64,000 bases of DNA from Pirellula sp. (GCA_021299695.1 JAJTEK010000022.1:38352-102351), one strand, 5' to 3'. Shown: positions 9,244 to 18,481, counted from the stretch's first letter. Notes: generated by a model not told the origin, from the letters alone. A program made the numbers and translations.

Positions 9244-10232
9244 CTTCCTCGCTAGGCCTAGCCGCGAAACTATTCACGATCACCCTTGGGTGGGTTTCGC
9301 TATTGCTGTGCGCTTGGGCCCAGACGGCCAGCGCACAGAATGGTCGATGGAATCCAAATCCTCCGACGACTGCACCGGGGTTTTCCAATCAGCCTTCCAA
9401 TCAGCCTACCGGATTTCCATCGACGGCGCGACCTACGCAAAGCGTGGCCAACAACGATCCACGCATCGCTTCACTTCCTGCTCCCGGATCGAATGTCAAT
9501 TATTCGTCGGGTTCGGTTACCAATGGACTCTCGGAGGAATCGACGAAACCAAAAATCGCTACGCGGAACTTGCTCCAGGTTTTTTACGACGGGGGGTGGA
9601 TGATGTATCCGATCGCCTTGTGTTCTTTTGGCCTGACGGTCTTCGCGTTCGAACGTTCGATAGCGCTTCGACGTTCCCGCGTCGTATCGCGTCCTTTTGT
9701 CAATCGGGTCATCGAGCAACTCCAACAGCAGTTGATCGATAAAGACGAGGCGATTGAGCTGTGCGAAAAAAGTGGAAGCCCGATGGCAAAGATTATGCTT
9801 TCGGCTCTTCGTCGCCATGGACGTCCTGCCGTTGAGGTCGAGCAAGCTGTTTTGGATTGCGGCGAACGCGAAAGCAACTTCCTGCGTCGCAACATGCGAG
9901 CCATTCTTGCTATCAGCAACGTCACTCCTCTTTTGGGTTTGCTAGGAACGGTACTGGGGATGATCCAGTCCTTCAATGACATCTCGAATTCTCAAGCCAT
10001 GGGCCGCCCGGAGTTGCTCGCAGGTGGGATTGGCCAAGCCCTTTTGACCACTGCAGCCGGATTGCTCGTCGCCATCCCCGCTTACGTCGTCTACATCTTC
10101 TTCGTCGCTCGTATCGATAGTCTGATTATTGAATTGGATACTCACGCCCAGCGCCTCGTCGATATCATCAGCGCCGAAGGGCTGCAGGAAAACGAGGGCT
10201 CCCGGACTCGACGCCCCCGAAAAGCAGCTTAG
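9240..10232 (+). CDS. exbB: MotA/TolQ/ExbB proton channel family protein
   Basis: 330 residues with an N-terminal signal-like helix, a low-complexity Pro/Asn/Gln/Ser linker, then the ExbB/TolQ core: first core helix MMYPIALCSFGLTVFAFERS (about 122-141), a cytoplasmic helical domain with the family charge pattern, and the conserved pair of helices VTPLLGLLGTVLGMIQSF and GGIGQALLTTAAGLLVAIPA. In this family a pentamer surrounds an ExbD dimer and uses the proton motive force to move a periplasm-spanning partner. The extra N-terminal periplasmic extension is common in planctomycete and Bacteroidetes homologues. The ATG overlaps the TPR gene stop, and the ExbD-like gene begins 18 bases after this stop. 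TolQ and ExbB types cannot be separated by eye; the symbol names the family. Confidence 0.92.
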   Translation: MTSSLGLAAKLFTITLGWVSLLLCAWAQTASAQNGRWNPNPPTTAPGFSNQPSNQPTGFPSTARPTQSVANNDPRIASLPAPGSNVNYSSGSVTNGLSEESTKPKIATRNLLQVFYDGGWMMYPIALCSFGLTVFAFERSIALRRSRVVSRPFVNRVIEQLQQQLIDKDEAIELCEKSGSPMAKIMLSALRRHGRPAVEVEQAVLDCGERESNFLRRNMRAILAISNVTPLLGLLGTVLGMIQSFNDISNSQAMGRPELLAGGIGQALLTTAAGLLVAIPAYVVYIFFVARIDSLIIELDTHAQRLVDIISAEGLQENEGSRTRRPRKAA

Positions 10233-10250
10233 CCCCAGAGGTCCACGCGT

Positions 10251-10685
10251 ATGCCTCTTAAAACCTCTAGCGACGAAGAGCTCCCAGCGATCAATCTGAC
10301 CAGCATGATCGATGTGCTTTTCTTGCTGATCATCTTTTTTATGGTAGGAACTCGCTTTAGCGAATCCGAACACCAGATCGCTTTGAAGTTGCCCAAGTCG
10401 ACTTCGCCTGAGTCGATGATGGACCGTCCTGGCGCGAAAGTTGTCAACCTCTATGCCGATGGAACCATCGAGCTCGACGGTCGACGACTCAGCAGCGATC
10501 AACTTACCGAAATACTCGGACCTATGGTACGAAACTATCCAGACTTGCAAGTCCGATTTCGACCCGATACCGGGGTTCCGGTCGGACAAGCCAGCCAAGT
10601 CATGGAAGCCATTAGCCGATCGGGAGTTCAAGACATTCGGTGGGCAACGTCCGCTTCGGTCATGCCGGGGAATCGAACACGATAG
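10251..10685 (+). CDS. exbD: ExbD/TolR family biopolymer transport protein
   Basis: 144 residues with one transmembrane helix near the N-terminus (SMIDVLFLLIIFFMVGTRF, about 18-36). It carries the family's essential proton-conducting aspartate (Asp21) at the start of the helix. The periplasmic domain shows the ExbD pattern (VNLYADGTIELDGRRLSSDQ, then QVRFRPDTGVPVGQASQVM). It partners with the ExbB-like protein to harness the proton motive force. The stop at 10683-10685 lies 8 bases before the ATG of the toroid gene, so all four genes from 8.1 to 12.5 kb form one operon. Confidence 0.93.
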   Translation: MPLKTSSDEELPAINLTSMIDVLFLLIIFFMVGTRFSESEHQIALKLPKSTSPESMMDRPGAKVVNLYADGTIELDGRRLSSDQLTEILGPMVRNYPDLQVRFRPDTGVPVGQASQVMEAISRSGVQDIRWATSASVMPGNRTR

Positions 10686-10693
10686 ATCCCGCC

Positions 10694-12501
10694 ATGAACC
10701 TTTGGCCATACCCTCTGCTAGGAGCGATCGGAAACCCTGTCTCGGATCGCGCCTGGGCGATCTTTCTGGGGTGCTTCTTGGCTGCAGTTGCCGTCGGCTT
10801 GCTCGTGCTTTCCTGGACGCGATTGGGGCAGTCGAAGCTGCTTACCAAGTGCATTGCGATCGCCGTCTTGGCACACATCTGGTTGTTGCTCTACGCCTAC
10901 GGAACTCGTATTCCCTACGGGAGCTCAGCGGATGGAACCGGTTCGCAAGGCACCCAGCTTGCCCTCGTGCAATCGAAGTCGTCGGTCTCCGTTGCCTGGA
11001 CGCCCGAGGATTCGACCGCACTACCCCAGGACGATGAGCCCTGGTCGGATCCTCCCAGCCTTCAGGAGACCGACACGACCGCTGTCGATACGTCCGAATA
11101 CCCCAGGACCGATTCTGACTCGAATTCGACACCCCTTTGGAACCGCTCGCTCGAATCGCCAAGCGTCCCAGACTTTGCATTATCGAATACACAGGTCCTC
11201 GCACCCTCGGATCTGTCCGATGAGCACCTGCGTCATCTAGGTCAATTCGAGGAGCAATCCAGTACCGATTTGCCGCTCGATCCTGCGCTGCTGGCAGATA
11301 GCCTTGCGATGTCCTCAGAGCAGGTTCAAGGCTCTATGGACCCATCGGCGATGGAATCCACGCAGGCCTCTGCATCGAAGTCCAGGTCCGCGAGCTTCAT
11401 CCCAGAAGCCTATCGCATGCGCTTGGCCCCTGAGCGGTTCGCCCACACGCTTAAAAATGGTGGCGATGCGAACACCGAACAAGCGGTCCGAGGGGCGCTG
11501 GAATTCCTGGCCAAGTCCCAGTCGCCCGATGGGTCCTGGAATGCTCAGGCCTACGGTGCCGGACAGCGCGCCGTGGCCCCCTCGGCTGAGGCACTCTACC
11601 GCTGTTTCTCGGAGCCGGACACACCCACAACGATGGCGGACCCTATGCTGCCTGCGTCCATCGAGGACTCTCGTATCTATGCCAACAGCAATTTCCCTCG
11701 GGAGATTTATCTGGACGTAATCAAATAGGACAACAACCTACGGTCCGCTATGCTCGGATGTATAGCCATGGAATCGCCGCGATCGCTCTCGCAGAGGCTT
11801 ATGCTCTGACTCAAGACCAAGATCTTTTGGCCCCCGTAAAAAGCGCAGTAGACTATTCGCTTAAAGCGATGAACCCAAGAACCGGTGGATGGCGATACGA
11901 TTTCGCTTCAGAGGATCCCGGAGACACAAGCCAATTCGGTTGGCAAGCGATGCTTCTCAACAGCGCTAGTGTCAGCAATGCCGCTCCCCTCGGAGGACAC
12001 CACCGCGTCTTGCTCCAACGATTCCTCGACTCAGTCAGCACCGGAAAGTCCGGAGGTCTGGCCGTTTATCGAAACCTGAATCCTCCATCCCGCCCCGCTA
12101 GCGAACAAGCGTCGGTTGCAATGACGGCCGAGGCCTTTGCGATGCGCACCATGCTGGGGCTTCCCATGTCGGCTCAAGCCACTCTGGAAGCAAAGCAAAT
12201 GCTTTTGAGCCAACTGCCAGGCTCCTCCGAACCGAACTTCTACTACTGGTACTACGCTACCCTTGCGCTCTTTCAATCTCAACCGCACTCAGAGGCTTGG
12301 ACCCTTTGGAACCAATCCATCAAAAGAGAACTCCTTGCGACGCAAGTGAGCCAAGGGGACGATGCAGGTTCATGGGACCCCCGATGCATCTGGGGAGGAC
12401 ACGGAGGGAGAATCTACACCACCGCGCTAGGTTGCATGTGTTTAGAAGTCTACTACCGTTATCTGCCGCTCTACCAATCCGATTCGCTGACCTCCCCCTA
12501 G
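10694..12501 (+). pseudogene. Membrane-anchored prenyltransferase/squalene-oxidase-repeat (alpha/alpha toroid) protein, frameshifted
   Basis: From ATG 10694 the protein has two hydrophobic helices (about 21-40 and 50-70, the second containing His61), a Ser/Thr/Asp/Glu-rich linker of about 150 residues, and then toroid repeats (GALEFLAKSQSPDGSW). That frame runs off into EALYRCFSEPD and stops at 11728. The family sequence continues in another frame: LPLFLGAGHTHNDGG, RGLSYLCQQQFPSGDLSG, then MYSHGIAAIALAEAYAL from 11758 to 12501. The switch needs a one-base loss (or equivalent) between about 11580 and 11605. Reconstructed length is about 602 residues. Toroids of this fold occur in squalene-hopene cyclases and complement-like proteins, but the linker and anchors suggest a structural or binding role driven by ExbB/ExbD. 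A programmed -1 shift is formally possible; no classic slippery heptamer is visible. Confidence 0.8.
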
Positions 12502-12521
12502 GATGCCTCCATCGAGCCCTT

Positions 12522-12609
12522 CTTGGCCACCATTCGGCTTTATGTCGGCGAGGCCAAAACGTGCCGAGCTCTTCTTGGCCTCCGTCGGCTTTATGCCGGC
12601 GGGGCCAAG
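12522..12609. repeat. Two tandem imperfect copies of a hairpin repeat
   Basis: Two related hairpins lie head to tail at 12522-12557 and 12574-12609. The second is the better one: CTTGGCC and GGCCAAG arms enclose an inner GTCGGC-TTTAT-GCCGGC hairpin. The first keeps the same outline with a few changes (CTTGGCC ... GGCCAAA). They begin just after the stop of the toroid gene and could also slow transcription, although no T-run follows. This is part of a 756-bp gap (12502-13257) that holds only repeats and no convincing gene. Confidence 0.7.
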
Positions 12610-12629
12610 ACTTGCAGCTACAGGGGTAG

Positions 12630-12771
12630 GCCCGCAATTTCCGCGCGAACCGTCTCGGTCGACGATCCGCGTCGCCGCATTTCAAACAGCCATCGAGTAC
12701 GAGTACCGTCCGCTAAGGCGGACTGAGTACCGCTTCGCTGAGCACGAGTACGACGAAATCCGTTGCGAGGC
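12630..12771. repeat. Dispersed palindromic repeat, copy 1
   Basis: A ~141-bp unit that recurs at 12911-13052 with about nine bases in ten identical. Each copy starts with GCCCGCAATTTCCGCGCGAA, ends near GATGCGAGGC/GTTGCGAGGC, and carries the core GTCCGC-TAAG-GCGGAC hairpin (12708-12723 here) flanked by the octamer CGAGTACG. The stretch CTGAGCACGAGTACG (12738-12752) is also found, inverted, at 63000-63014. This points to a repeat family spread around the genome. Open frames across it are an effect of the composition and are not taken as genes. Confidence 0.8.
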
Positions 12772-12910
12772 ACGAAAGAATTCCGTTGACCGAGTACGAG
12801 GAGGAGACTTTACACACGTCAACGACGCTCGATCGAGCACTTCGCTGCAATGCTTTGTTCGTACTACTTCTCGTACTCGATTCGATCTAACATGGCGATT
12901 CGACCCCAAG

Positions 12911-13052
12911 GCCCGCAATTTCCGCGCGAACCGCCTCGGTCGACAATCCGCGTCGCCGCATTTCAAACAGCCAGCGAGTACGAGTACCGTCCGCTAAGTC
13001 GGACTGAGTACCGCTTCGCTGAGAACGAGTACGTCGCAATCCGATGCGAGGC
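12911..13052. repeat. Dispersed palindromic repeat, copy 2
   Basis: Second copy of the unit at 12630-12771, same orientation, start to start 281 bp away. The central palindrome has decayed to GTCCGC-TAAG-TCGGAC and the octamer to AACGAGTACG. Between the copies lies another piece of the family's vocabulary, GTTCGTACTACTTCTCG at about 12858-12874, which is nearly repeated at 62985-63001. From 13053 to the DUF1559 start the sequence is AT-richer and presumably holds that gene's promoter, but no clear -35/-10 pair was found. Confidence 0.75.
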
Positions 13053-13257
13053 GTTAACGCTTTCTTCATCGTATTTTCATCTGGTCTGCCAGCAATTCGG
13101 TCTTTGTTTGGATTGTATTTTGATTCTGTGAAGTTCGCGTGAATCCCGAACCTTGCTTCTTTTCAGCTTACTACCTATCGCTATCCTGCGCCCGTCGAGT
13201 TCAGGCGTCCCTGAACAAGGAGTTTCTCTGTTTCGTTAGTTTAGAGGGGTAGAATTG

Positions 13258-14421
13258 ATGAGTCGTCAAATTTTCAGTTCGAGCAGTCGCCGCCGAGCGT
13301 TCACGCTCGTCGAACTGCTTGTGGTCATCGCAATCATCGGTATTCTCGTTGGGCTCTTGCTGCCAGCAGTCCAAGCCGCTCGTGAAGCCGCACGCCGAAT
13401 GAGCTGCTCGAACAACGTCAAGCAAATCAGCTTGTCGGTCGCCAACCACGAGTCGGCGTTCAAAAAGCTTCCACACAGCGGTCAGTGCGGATCGACCGGT
13501 AGCACCACGACGGTCTACATGATCCACTCGACTGCAACCCTCTTGCTCCCTTACATCGAGCAACAGTCGGTTTACAACCAATTCGATTTCACGACCAATT
13601 CGATCGCCCACTACGGTGCGTCCCCGAGCGGAAACGCGTTTTCGACCCCAAGTGGTTGCTTGATCCACCGCAGTTCCAAGGGCAAGGCGTTTGACGATCC
13701 GACCCATCCTTCGGGACAGTTGGCCGCTCAAACCCAAATCTCTACCTACGTCTGTCCTTCGACACCTCTGGATGCCGGCACACGTGACCCAGTCAACCGA
13801 CTCGGCGGTATCGATTACATGTTCATCGACCTGTCGGACATCGACCATCGAGTAGGATCGCCGACCTACGGGGCCCGCACTCCGAGCACCGATCCTCAAT
13901 TGGCCGAAATGCGCGTTTCGGGGATGCTCGATTGCGAAGGCAGCCGTTTGGCATCGACCATCGACGGCACCTCGAACACCGTCCTGGTGATCGAAGATGC
14001 CGGTCGTGCCAATCCAGCCGTTACCAAGTTCGGTGCGTTGTCGGCCCGCAGGACCCCTGTTTCGACCCCCGCGTTCCCAGTCAATGCGATGGGCGGAGGT
14101 TCGAACGGTCGCCACATGTATGCTTGGGCTGATGCAGACGCCGTTACCAACGGTTATTCGGGTCCAAGCAATACGATCGCTCCAGGATCCCGAACCGCGA
14201 TGATCAACAACTACGGAAACATCATCGGTGGACCACCCGAGTGCCTCTGGTCGGTCAACAACTGTGGACCTAACGACGAACCTTTCGCCTTCCACGGCGC
14301 GGGTGCCAACGCTGGTTTCGGCGATGGCTCGGTCAAGTTCCTTTCGGCCAACACCGATGGGGTTGTCCTCAAGTGGATGGTCGGTCGAAACGATAGCCGT
14401 ACCTACGAAATGCCGGAGTAA
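13258..14421 (+). CDS. DUF1559 domain-containing protein with type IV pilin-like N-terminus
   Basis: 387 residues from ATG 13258. The N-terminus is a prepilin-type signal: [19 protein letters not shown], with cleavage expected before Phe and Glu at +5. It is followed by the DUF1559 hallmark [20 protein letters not shown] and by the C-terminal region with the H-G-G-G-x-N-x-x-F-x-D-G-S type motif (here [17 protein letters not shown]). Planctomycetes carry hundreds of such paralogues, thought to be secreted pseudopilin-like surface proteins exported by a type II/IV system. AGAGGGG about 12 bases upstream supports this start over the TTG codon just before it. The small lipoprotein gene follows 9 bases after the stop, an arrangement often seen for DUF1559 genes. 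Confidence 0.93.
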   Translation: MSRQIFSSSSRRRAFTLVELLVVIAIIGILVGLLLPAVQAAREAARRMSCSNNVKQISLSVANHESAFKKLPHSGQCGSTGSTTTVYMIHSTATLLLPYIEQQSVYNQFDFTTNSIAHYGASPSGNAFSTPSGCLIHRSSKGKAFDDPTHPSGQLAAQTQISTYVCPSTPLDAGTRDPVNRLGGIDYMFIDLSDIDHRVGSPTYGARTPSTDPQLAEMRVSGMLDCEGSRLASTIDGTSNTVLVIEDAGRANPAVTKFGALSARRTPVSTPAFPVNAMGGGSNGRHMYAWADADAVTNGYSGPSNTIAPGSRTAMINNYGNIIGGPPECLWSVNNCGPNDEPFAFHGAGANAGFGDGSVKFLSANTDGVVLKWMVGRNDSRTYEMPE

Positions 14422-14430
14422 TTGATCCTC

Positions 14431-14793
14431 ATGTTGCGTCTACTCCTCGTATTAGCTCTGGCTTGTGTTTCCATGGGTTGCCAAGCCAAAGTGCCACTGA
14501 TGAACACTCCTGTTGACGTGGTCGGCAAACTGACCAAAGCAGGGAAACCTGTTGGGAATGTAACGCTGACGTTGCAACCACTCGAGACCGGTCATATGGT
14601 GCCGATGAAGGTCGGAGCCGATGGATCCTTTAAGGGGAACATCGTCCCGGGCAAATATGCCTACTATCTTTCCGCGAATGAAGACGGTGGAGAGTCGGCC
14701 CTTCAAGGGCTTGACGCTTCACTCAAGGAAGCCAATTTGCAACGCACCGTGACGGTTCAGGCAGGTCAGTCGAGTATGGAAGTGAACCTGTAG
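14431..14793 (+). CDS. Small putative lipoprotein, carboxypeptidase-regulatory-like
   Basis: 120 residues from ATG 14431. The first 19 residues form a lipoprotein signal (LLLVLALACVSMGC) with Cys17 as the probable lipidated residue, although the lipobox (SMGC) is not perfect. The mature part is a small beta-sandwich-like domain: VDVVGKLTKAGKPVGNVTLT, then a G-x-Y-x-Y-L strand near the end, similar to the transthyretin/carboxypeptidase-regulatory-like fold commonly encoded just after DUF1559 genes in planctomycetes. It is translated right after DUF1559, and a strong terminator follows. Exact function is unknown. Confidence 0.75.
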   Translation: MLRLLLVLALACVSMGCQAKVPLMNTPVDVVGKLTKAGKPVGNVTLTLQPLETGHMVPMKVGADGSFKGNIVPGKYAYYLSANEDGGESALQGLDASLKEANLQRTVTVQAGQSSMEVNL

Positions 14794-14854
14794 ACCTTGA
14801 TGATTCAACAACCTTGGCTCTGAACGAGATTCAAGCGAAGAGTTCACAAAATCC

Positions 14855-14890
14855 AAAAGGACGATGGATAAAACCATCGTCCTTTTTTTC
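14855..14890 (+). terminator. Rho-independent terminator after DUF1559-lipoprotein
   Basis: A perfect 13-bp stem AAAAGGACGATGG / CCATCGTCCTTTT with a 6-base loop (14868-14873) runs into a T-tract. It lies 61 bases after the lipoprotein stop and also faces the 3' end of the minus-strand sppA gene, for which the A-rich side could serve as terminator too. Confidence 0.9.
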
Positions 14891-14935
14891 TTTGTCATTC
14901 CGAGCGTGGGGTTCCTTGGGCAAGCCCCATTGCCT

Positions 14936-16910
14936 TTAGGGTACGATTTTCAGCTCTTGTCCCATCAGCACCCAAGCTTTCGGTGCTTGTTTGCCCGACC
15001 AGTCGATCGATCGGAGCAGCAACCGAATCGAATCGCCTCGGAATCCTTGCACTTGAAGGACTGCGGAGAGCTTGGACTCAAGAGTCCCTAGCAAACCTGA
15101 ATTGGCAACAGCGTCGCTTGCGGTACCGGTCGCTTCGGACAGACCAAAAATATCCGTGTCCTCTTCGCGACCTCCGAGCAGGCTTCCGAGATCCAAACCG
15201 CCAGAAGCTTCCGGCCGATGAATGACCTTGAACTTCTCGATTTTCGCGTTCTTGGCAACCATTCCGATCGCATCGTCGAGTCCACCGATCTGGTCGACCA
15301 ATCGATGCGATTTGCGAAGCGATCTGAAGGAATTTGTCGTAAATCGTTCCGACCGATTTTTGCATCAAATCGATCTCTTCTTCGCTCCAGGCGTGGTCTA
15401 AGGCATTCATCCCTGCGACCGGATCGAGTGTGACCGATTCGACATGCACCCCGAGGCGGCGAGCCAAGGCTCCTGCGCTGAGCTTCATCGAGAAGACCCC
15501 GATCGAACCGGTGATCGTCCCCTGTTCGGCGAAGATCGGTGATCCGATGCAAGTAACCCAATAGCCTCCCGACGCGGCAACCTCGCCCATCGAAAACACC
15601 AGTGGCTTTTTCTTGGCACAAGCTTCAAGCGCCTGGCGTATTGCTTCGCTGGCAGTAGCACTCCCACCGGGAGAATTGATACGAACAACGACCCCTTTGA
15701 CCTTTTCGTCAGCCGTGAGTTCCTCGATCAACTTGACCGTCGGCCCTGAGACGATGGCGCTGGCATTGGCCTGCTTTCCATCTTCAATCGCCCCGCTCAA
15801 ATGCACCACAGCGATCGATTCGTCTTTGATTTTCATAGCGCCCTTGGGGGGGGCCATGGCCTGTCCCATCAATTCAAAAATAGAAAGCTCCTTCTTAGGC
15901 TTGGCCTTGGGCATCGTCCACTCATAGCCTTCACCAAGACTGTCCATGACAGTTTTTTGCAAGGAGCCATAGGGAACCAGTCGGTCGACTAAGCGGTTAG
16001 CTAGAGCTTCGGCAGGCAAGAGGATTCTCTGCTTTTGGAGTTCTCGAACCGTACCGACCGAAAGCCCACGTCCTTTGGCAATTCGGGATACTTGTGCGTT
16101 GTTGATCGAATCGAGCATCGCTAGGTAATGCTCCTTGAGGTGCTTGGACATCACCGAGTTGACATACGGTTCGACGGCACCTTTGAAGTCCCCGGCGCGG
16201 GTTACCGAAGCTTGAATACCCAACAAGTTCATCGCATCGCGGTAGAACATCGTCTCCATCGACGACGATGGCATGTCGATGCCCCCGAGGTCTGCCATGA
16301 GGATCTCGTCACACCCCGAGGCAATCGACAACTGGACGTTACCGGCCGATTCCAACCAAGCGATTAATTTCTTACCATGACCGCGAAGATGCTCGAGATG
16401 TCGAGAGAACTCATCCAACTGCGCAGGATTCATCGAGAGCGAAGGGGACGAAAGGTCCAGAACAACATGGGTAACGAGCTCCTCGTGACTAAGCTCATCG
16501 AGGTAATCGCAGAGTTTATAAAATCCTTTGGGTTTCCCAAGCCCACCGCCGAGGACAAGATCCATTGGATTCAGTCCGCCGGCACCGGGCAAGTCGACAT
16601 ACTCGCCACTGAGGGGAACGACCCGCACTTGCTTTTTGGCAGGAGCTTTCTCCGGCTTTTTTTCCTCTTGTTTGTCAGCTTTGTCAGCTTTTTTGTCAGC
16701 CTGTTGTTGCTCCGCTGGTACTGCCGTCGCCGCAGCTTGGGACTCTTGGGGCGGAGCCTCGGGGGCTTTTTCCTGCGCTAGGCTAGGTGGGGATAGAATT
16801 CCACCTGCGACCGCGAGCAACCCCAAACTCGCCCAGTTCTTAAGTGACCAATTCCCAACTGAAAGAGCTCGAAAACGACACGATTTGTGCCACGATAAGC
16901 GAATAGACAT
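14936..16910 (-). pseudogene. sppA: Signal peptide peptidase SppA (S49), frameshifted near its 3' end
   Basis: Reading from ATG 16910, the protein has a signal/anchor helix (about 26-46), a Lys/Glu/Ala-rich linker, and two S49 domains. The catalytic Lys243 (AGDFKGAVEPY) and Ser447 (GEVAASGGYW) are both present, as in 67K-type SppA, which cleaves leftover signal peptides in the membrane. After residue ~530 (IYDKFLQ) the frame loses family resemblance and stops at 15078. The expected continuation, SHRLVDQIGGLDDAI followed by a GGLDLGSLLGG-containing tail, is in another frame down to 14936. One extra base (or an equivalent change) around 15305-15322 explains this. Because the active-site residues precede the shift, a longer altered protein could be made. 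Likely homologues are about 650 residues. The true start may be either ATG 16910 or 17006. Confidence 0.85.
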
Positions 16911-17051
16911 GTCGGTGTAGAAAAAAATGAAAGTGGATGATCGATTCGAAACCACAGAGGAATCCGTTTTGAGCGAAACGCAGCTTTCGTTAAACTGACG
17001 GTTCAACGCATTACCTCCGCGGACCTATCATAATTGTAATCAGAAACACCC

Positions 17052-17729
17052 ATGATCGTGACAATCGACGGGCCTGCCGGGGCCGGAAAGAGCTCCGTAG
17101 CCCTGAAACTCGCCGAAAATCTGGGGTTTTTCTTTCTCGACACCGGGGCGATGTATCGATGCGTGACGCTCGCGTGCATGAGAGCCCAGGTCGATCTTCA
17201 TGATCCGGCTGCAACCCTCGAGGTCGCCAACTGCTGTCAAATCGATTTGGCAAAGGGTTCTGTGGTACTGAATCGGCGCGACGTGACCCGCGAGATCCGA
17301 AATCCAGCGGTCGCCAAGGCGATCAAGACCATCGCGGAAAATCCCGAAATCCGAGAACTATTGGTTCAGCAGCAACGCCGAATCTGCGCGGGGCAAGACT
17401 GCGTTACCGAAGGGAGAGACCAAGGTACCGTGGCTTTTCCGAACGCAGAGTGCAAGATCTTTCTGACTGCGACAGCCGAGGAACGAGCCAGGAGGCGATA
17501 TCAACAACTCCTCGATGCGGGCATCGATGCGGATTTCGATGAGATTTTGACCCAGCAAAATCAACGCGACGCGAATGACTCCAATCGCCTCACCGGACCT
17601 TTGATCGCCGCACCCGATGCCATCGTGGTTGCAACCGATGGCATGAGTGAGCAGCAAGTGCTCGATAAACTCCTGGAAATCGTGCGCTCTCGCCGTAGCG
17701 GACTCTCTAGCCAATCCGTCACAAAATGA
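17052..17729 (+). CDS. cmk: Cytidylate kinase
   Basis: 225 residues, normal length for Cmk. The P-loop GPAGAGKSS is at 7-15, followed by the Asp-Thr-Gly-Ala-Met-Tyr-Arg motif (LDTGAMYRCVT), the R-x-x-x-V-x-x-x-IR motif region and the EGRDQGT loop (usually EGRDIGT), which binds substrate phosphates. The enzyme phosphorylates CMP and dCMP with ATP in pyrimidine salvage and CDP supply for lipid and DNA synthesis. It starts divergently from sppA across about 140 bases, which should contain both promoters. Its stop overlaps the ATG of the acyltransferase gene, so the two are co-translated. Confidence 0.95.
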   Translation: MIVTIDGPAGAGKSSVALKLAENLGFFFLDTGAMYRCVTLACMRAQVDLHDPAATLEVANCCQIDLAKGSVVLNRRDVTREIRNPAVAKAIKTIAENPEIRELLVQQQRRICAGQDCVTEGRDQGTVAFPNAECKIFLTATAEERARRRYQQLLDAGIDADFDEILTQQNQRDANDSNRLTGPLIAAPDAIVVATDGMSEQQVLDKLLEIVRSRRSGLSSQSVTK

Positions 17730-18481
17730 CCGACGAATCCCCCTCCGATCAGGTGATCACCGCCGAAAAAGTCGCTGCAAAAAAGAACATGGTAGGGAGA
17801 GATACCGGCACGCATAAGCCCAGGGGGGAGGAAAGCCGATTGAGCCTCCTGATGCGCCGAATCATCTATCGTGTTTTGCGATTGATCGCAAGAATGCTGT
17901 GTGTGTTGTGGTTTCGCATTCGGGTCGAGGGCCGATACCATGTTCCCAGCCAAGGGGGAGGAATGCTCCTGTCGACCCATCAGTCGGGTCTCGACCCGAT
18001 CCTGGTCGGTCTGGCCTGCAATCGCAACCTAAACTTCCTTGCAAGAAGCACTCTTTTCAGGAATCCAGCCTTCTCTTTCTTGCTGAAAATCCTCGACTCG
18101 ATTGAAATCGATCGGGAACGCGGTGGCCTTAGCGGCTTGCGGGAGATGCTCTCAAGATTGCGTTCTGGAAAGGTGGTCCTGTTGTTCCCCGAGGGGACTC
18201 GAACCCAGGATGGCTCAATTGGAGTTGTGAAACCCGGATTTTTTCCGATCGCGAAACGGTCCGATGTCCCCTTGATCCCTGTGGCGATCGTCGGTGCGTT
18301 CGAGTGCATGCCCAAGGGCTCGAAGTGGCTTTTTCCAAAACCGATCGCCGTGGTTTTTGGCAAGCCAATCCTACCCGAAGACTACCGGAACTGGAGCGAA
18401 GAGCAAGCCGTTAGTGCTGTCGCTGTTTCCTTGGGCGAGCTCTACCAACAGGGAAAAAACTCTATCGAAGGGGCTTACTAG
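17726..18481 (+). CDS. 1-acyl-sn-glycerol-3-phosphate acyltransferase family protein (PlsC-like)
   Basis: 251 residues. A hydrophobic segment (about 48-64) precedes the acyltransferase motifs: HQSGLD (His85 and Asp90, the HX4D catalytic pair), the glycerol-phosphate-binding FPEGTRT (154-160) and later VPLIPVAIVGAFE. Such enzymes add the second acyl chain to lysophosphatidic acid at the inner face of the membrane. The ATG overlaps the cmk stop by 4 bases, a cmk-plsC pairing known from several bacteria that couples CDP supply and phospholipid synthesis. A ~30-residue hydrophilic N-terminal extension is unusual but common in planctomycete homologues. Confidence 0.92.
   Translation: MTDESPSDQVITAEKVAAKKNMVGRDTGTHKPRGEESRLSLLMRRIIYRVLRLIARMLCVLWFRIRVEGRYHVPSQGGGMLLSTHQSGLDPILVGLACNRNLNFLARSTLFRNPAFSFLLKILDSIEIDRERGGLSGLREMLSRLRSGKVVLLFPEGTRTQDGSIGVVKPGFFPIAKRSDVPLIPVAIVGAFECMPKGSKWLFPKPIAVVFGKPILPEDYRNWSEEQAVSAVAVSLGELYQQGKNSIEGAY

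Noticed and set aside
11580..11605. Programmed -1 frameshift in the toroid gene
   Set aside because: No X-XXY-YYZ heptamer or following structure is obvious; a mutation or error is simpler.
11758..12501. Independent gene starting at ATG 11758
   Set aside because: MYSHGIAAIALAEAY is the middle of the toroid family pattern and is preceded by matching sequence in the same frame; it is the 3' half of the broken gene.
12685..13052. CRISPR-like spacing of CGAGTACG motifs
   Set aside because: The units are long, only two or three copies are seen and there are no uniform spacers or cas genes.
12503..13131. Several open frames in the 12.5-13.1 kb gap
   Set aside because: They run through repeats of 36 and 141 bp, have no codon-use or motif support and repeat each other because the DNA repeats.
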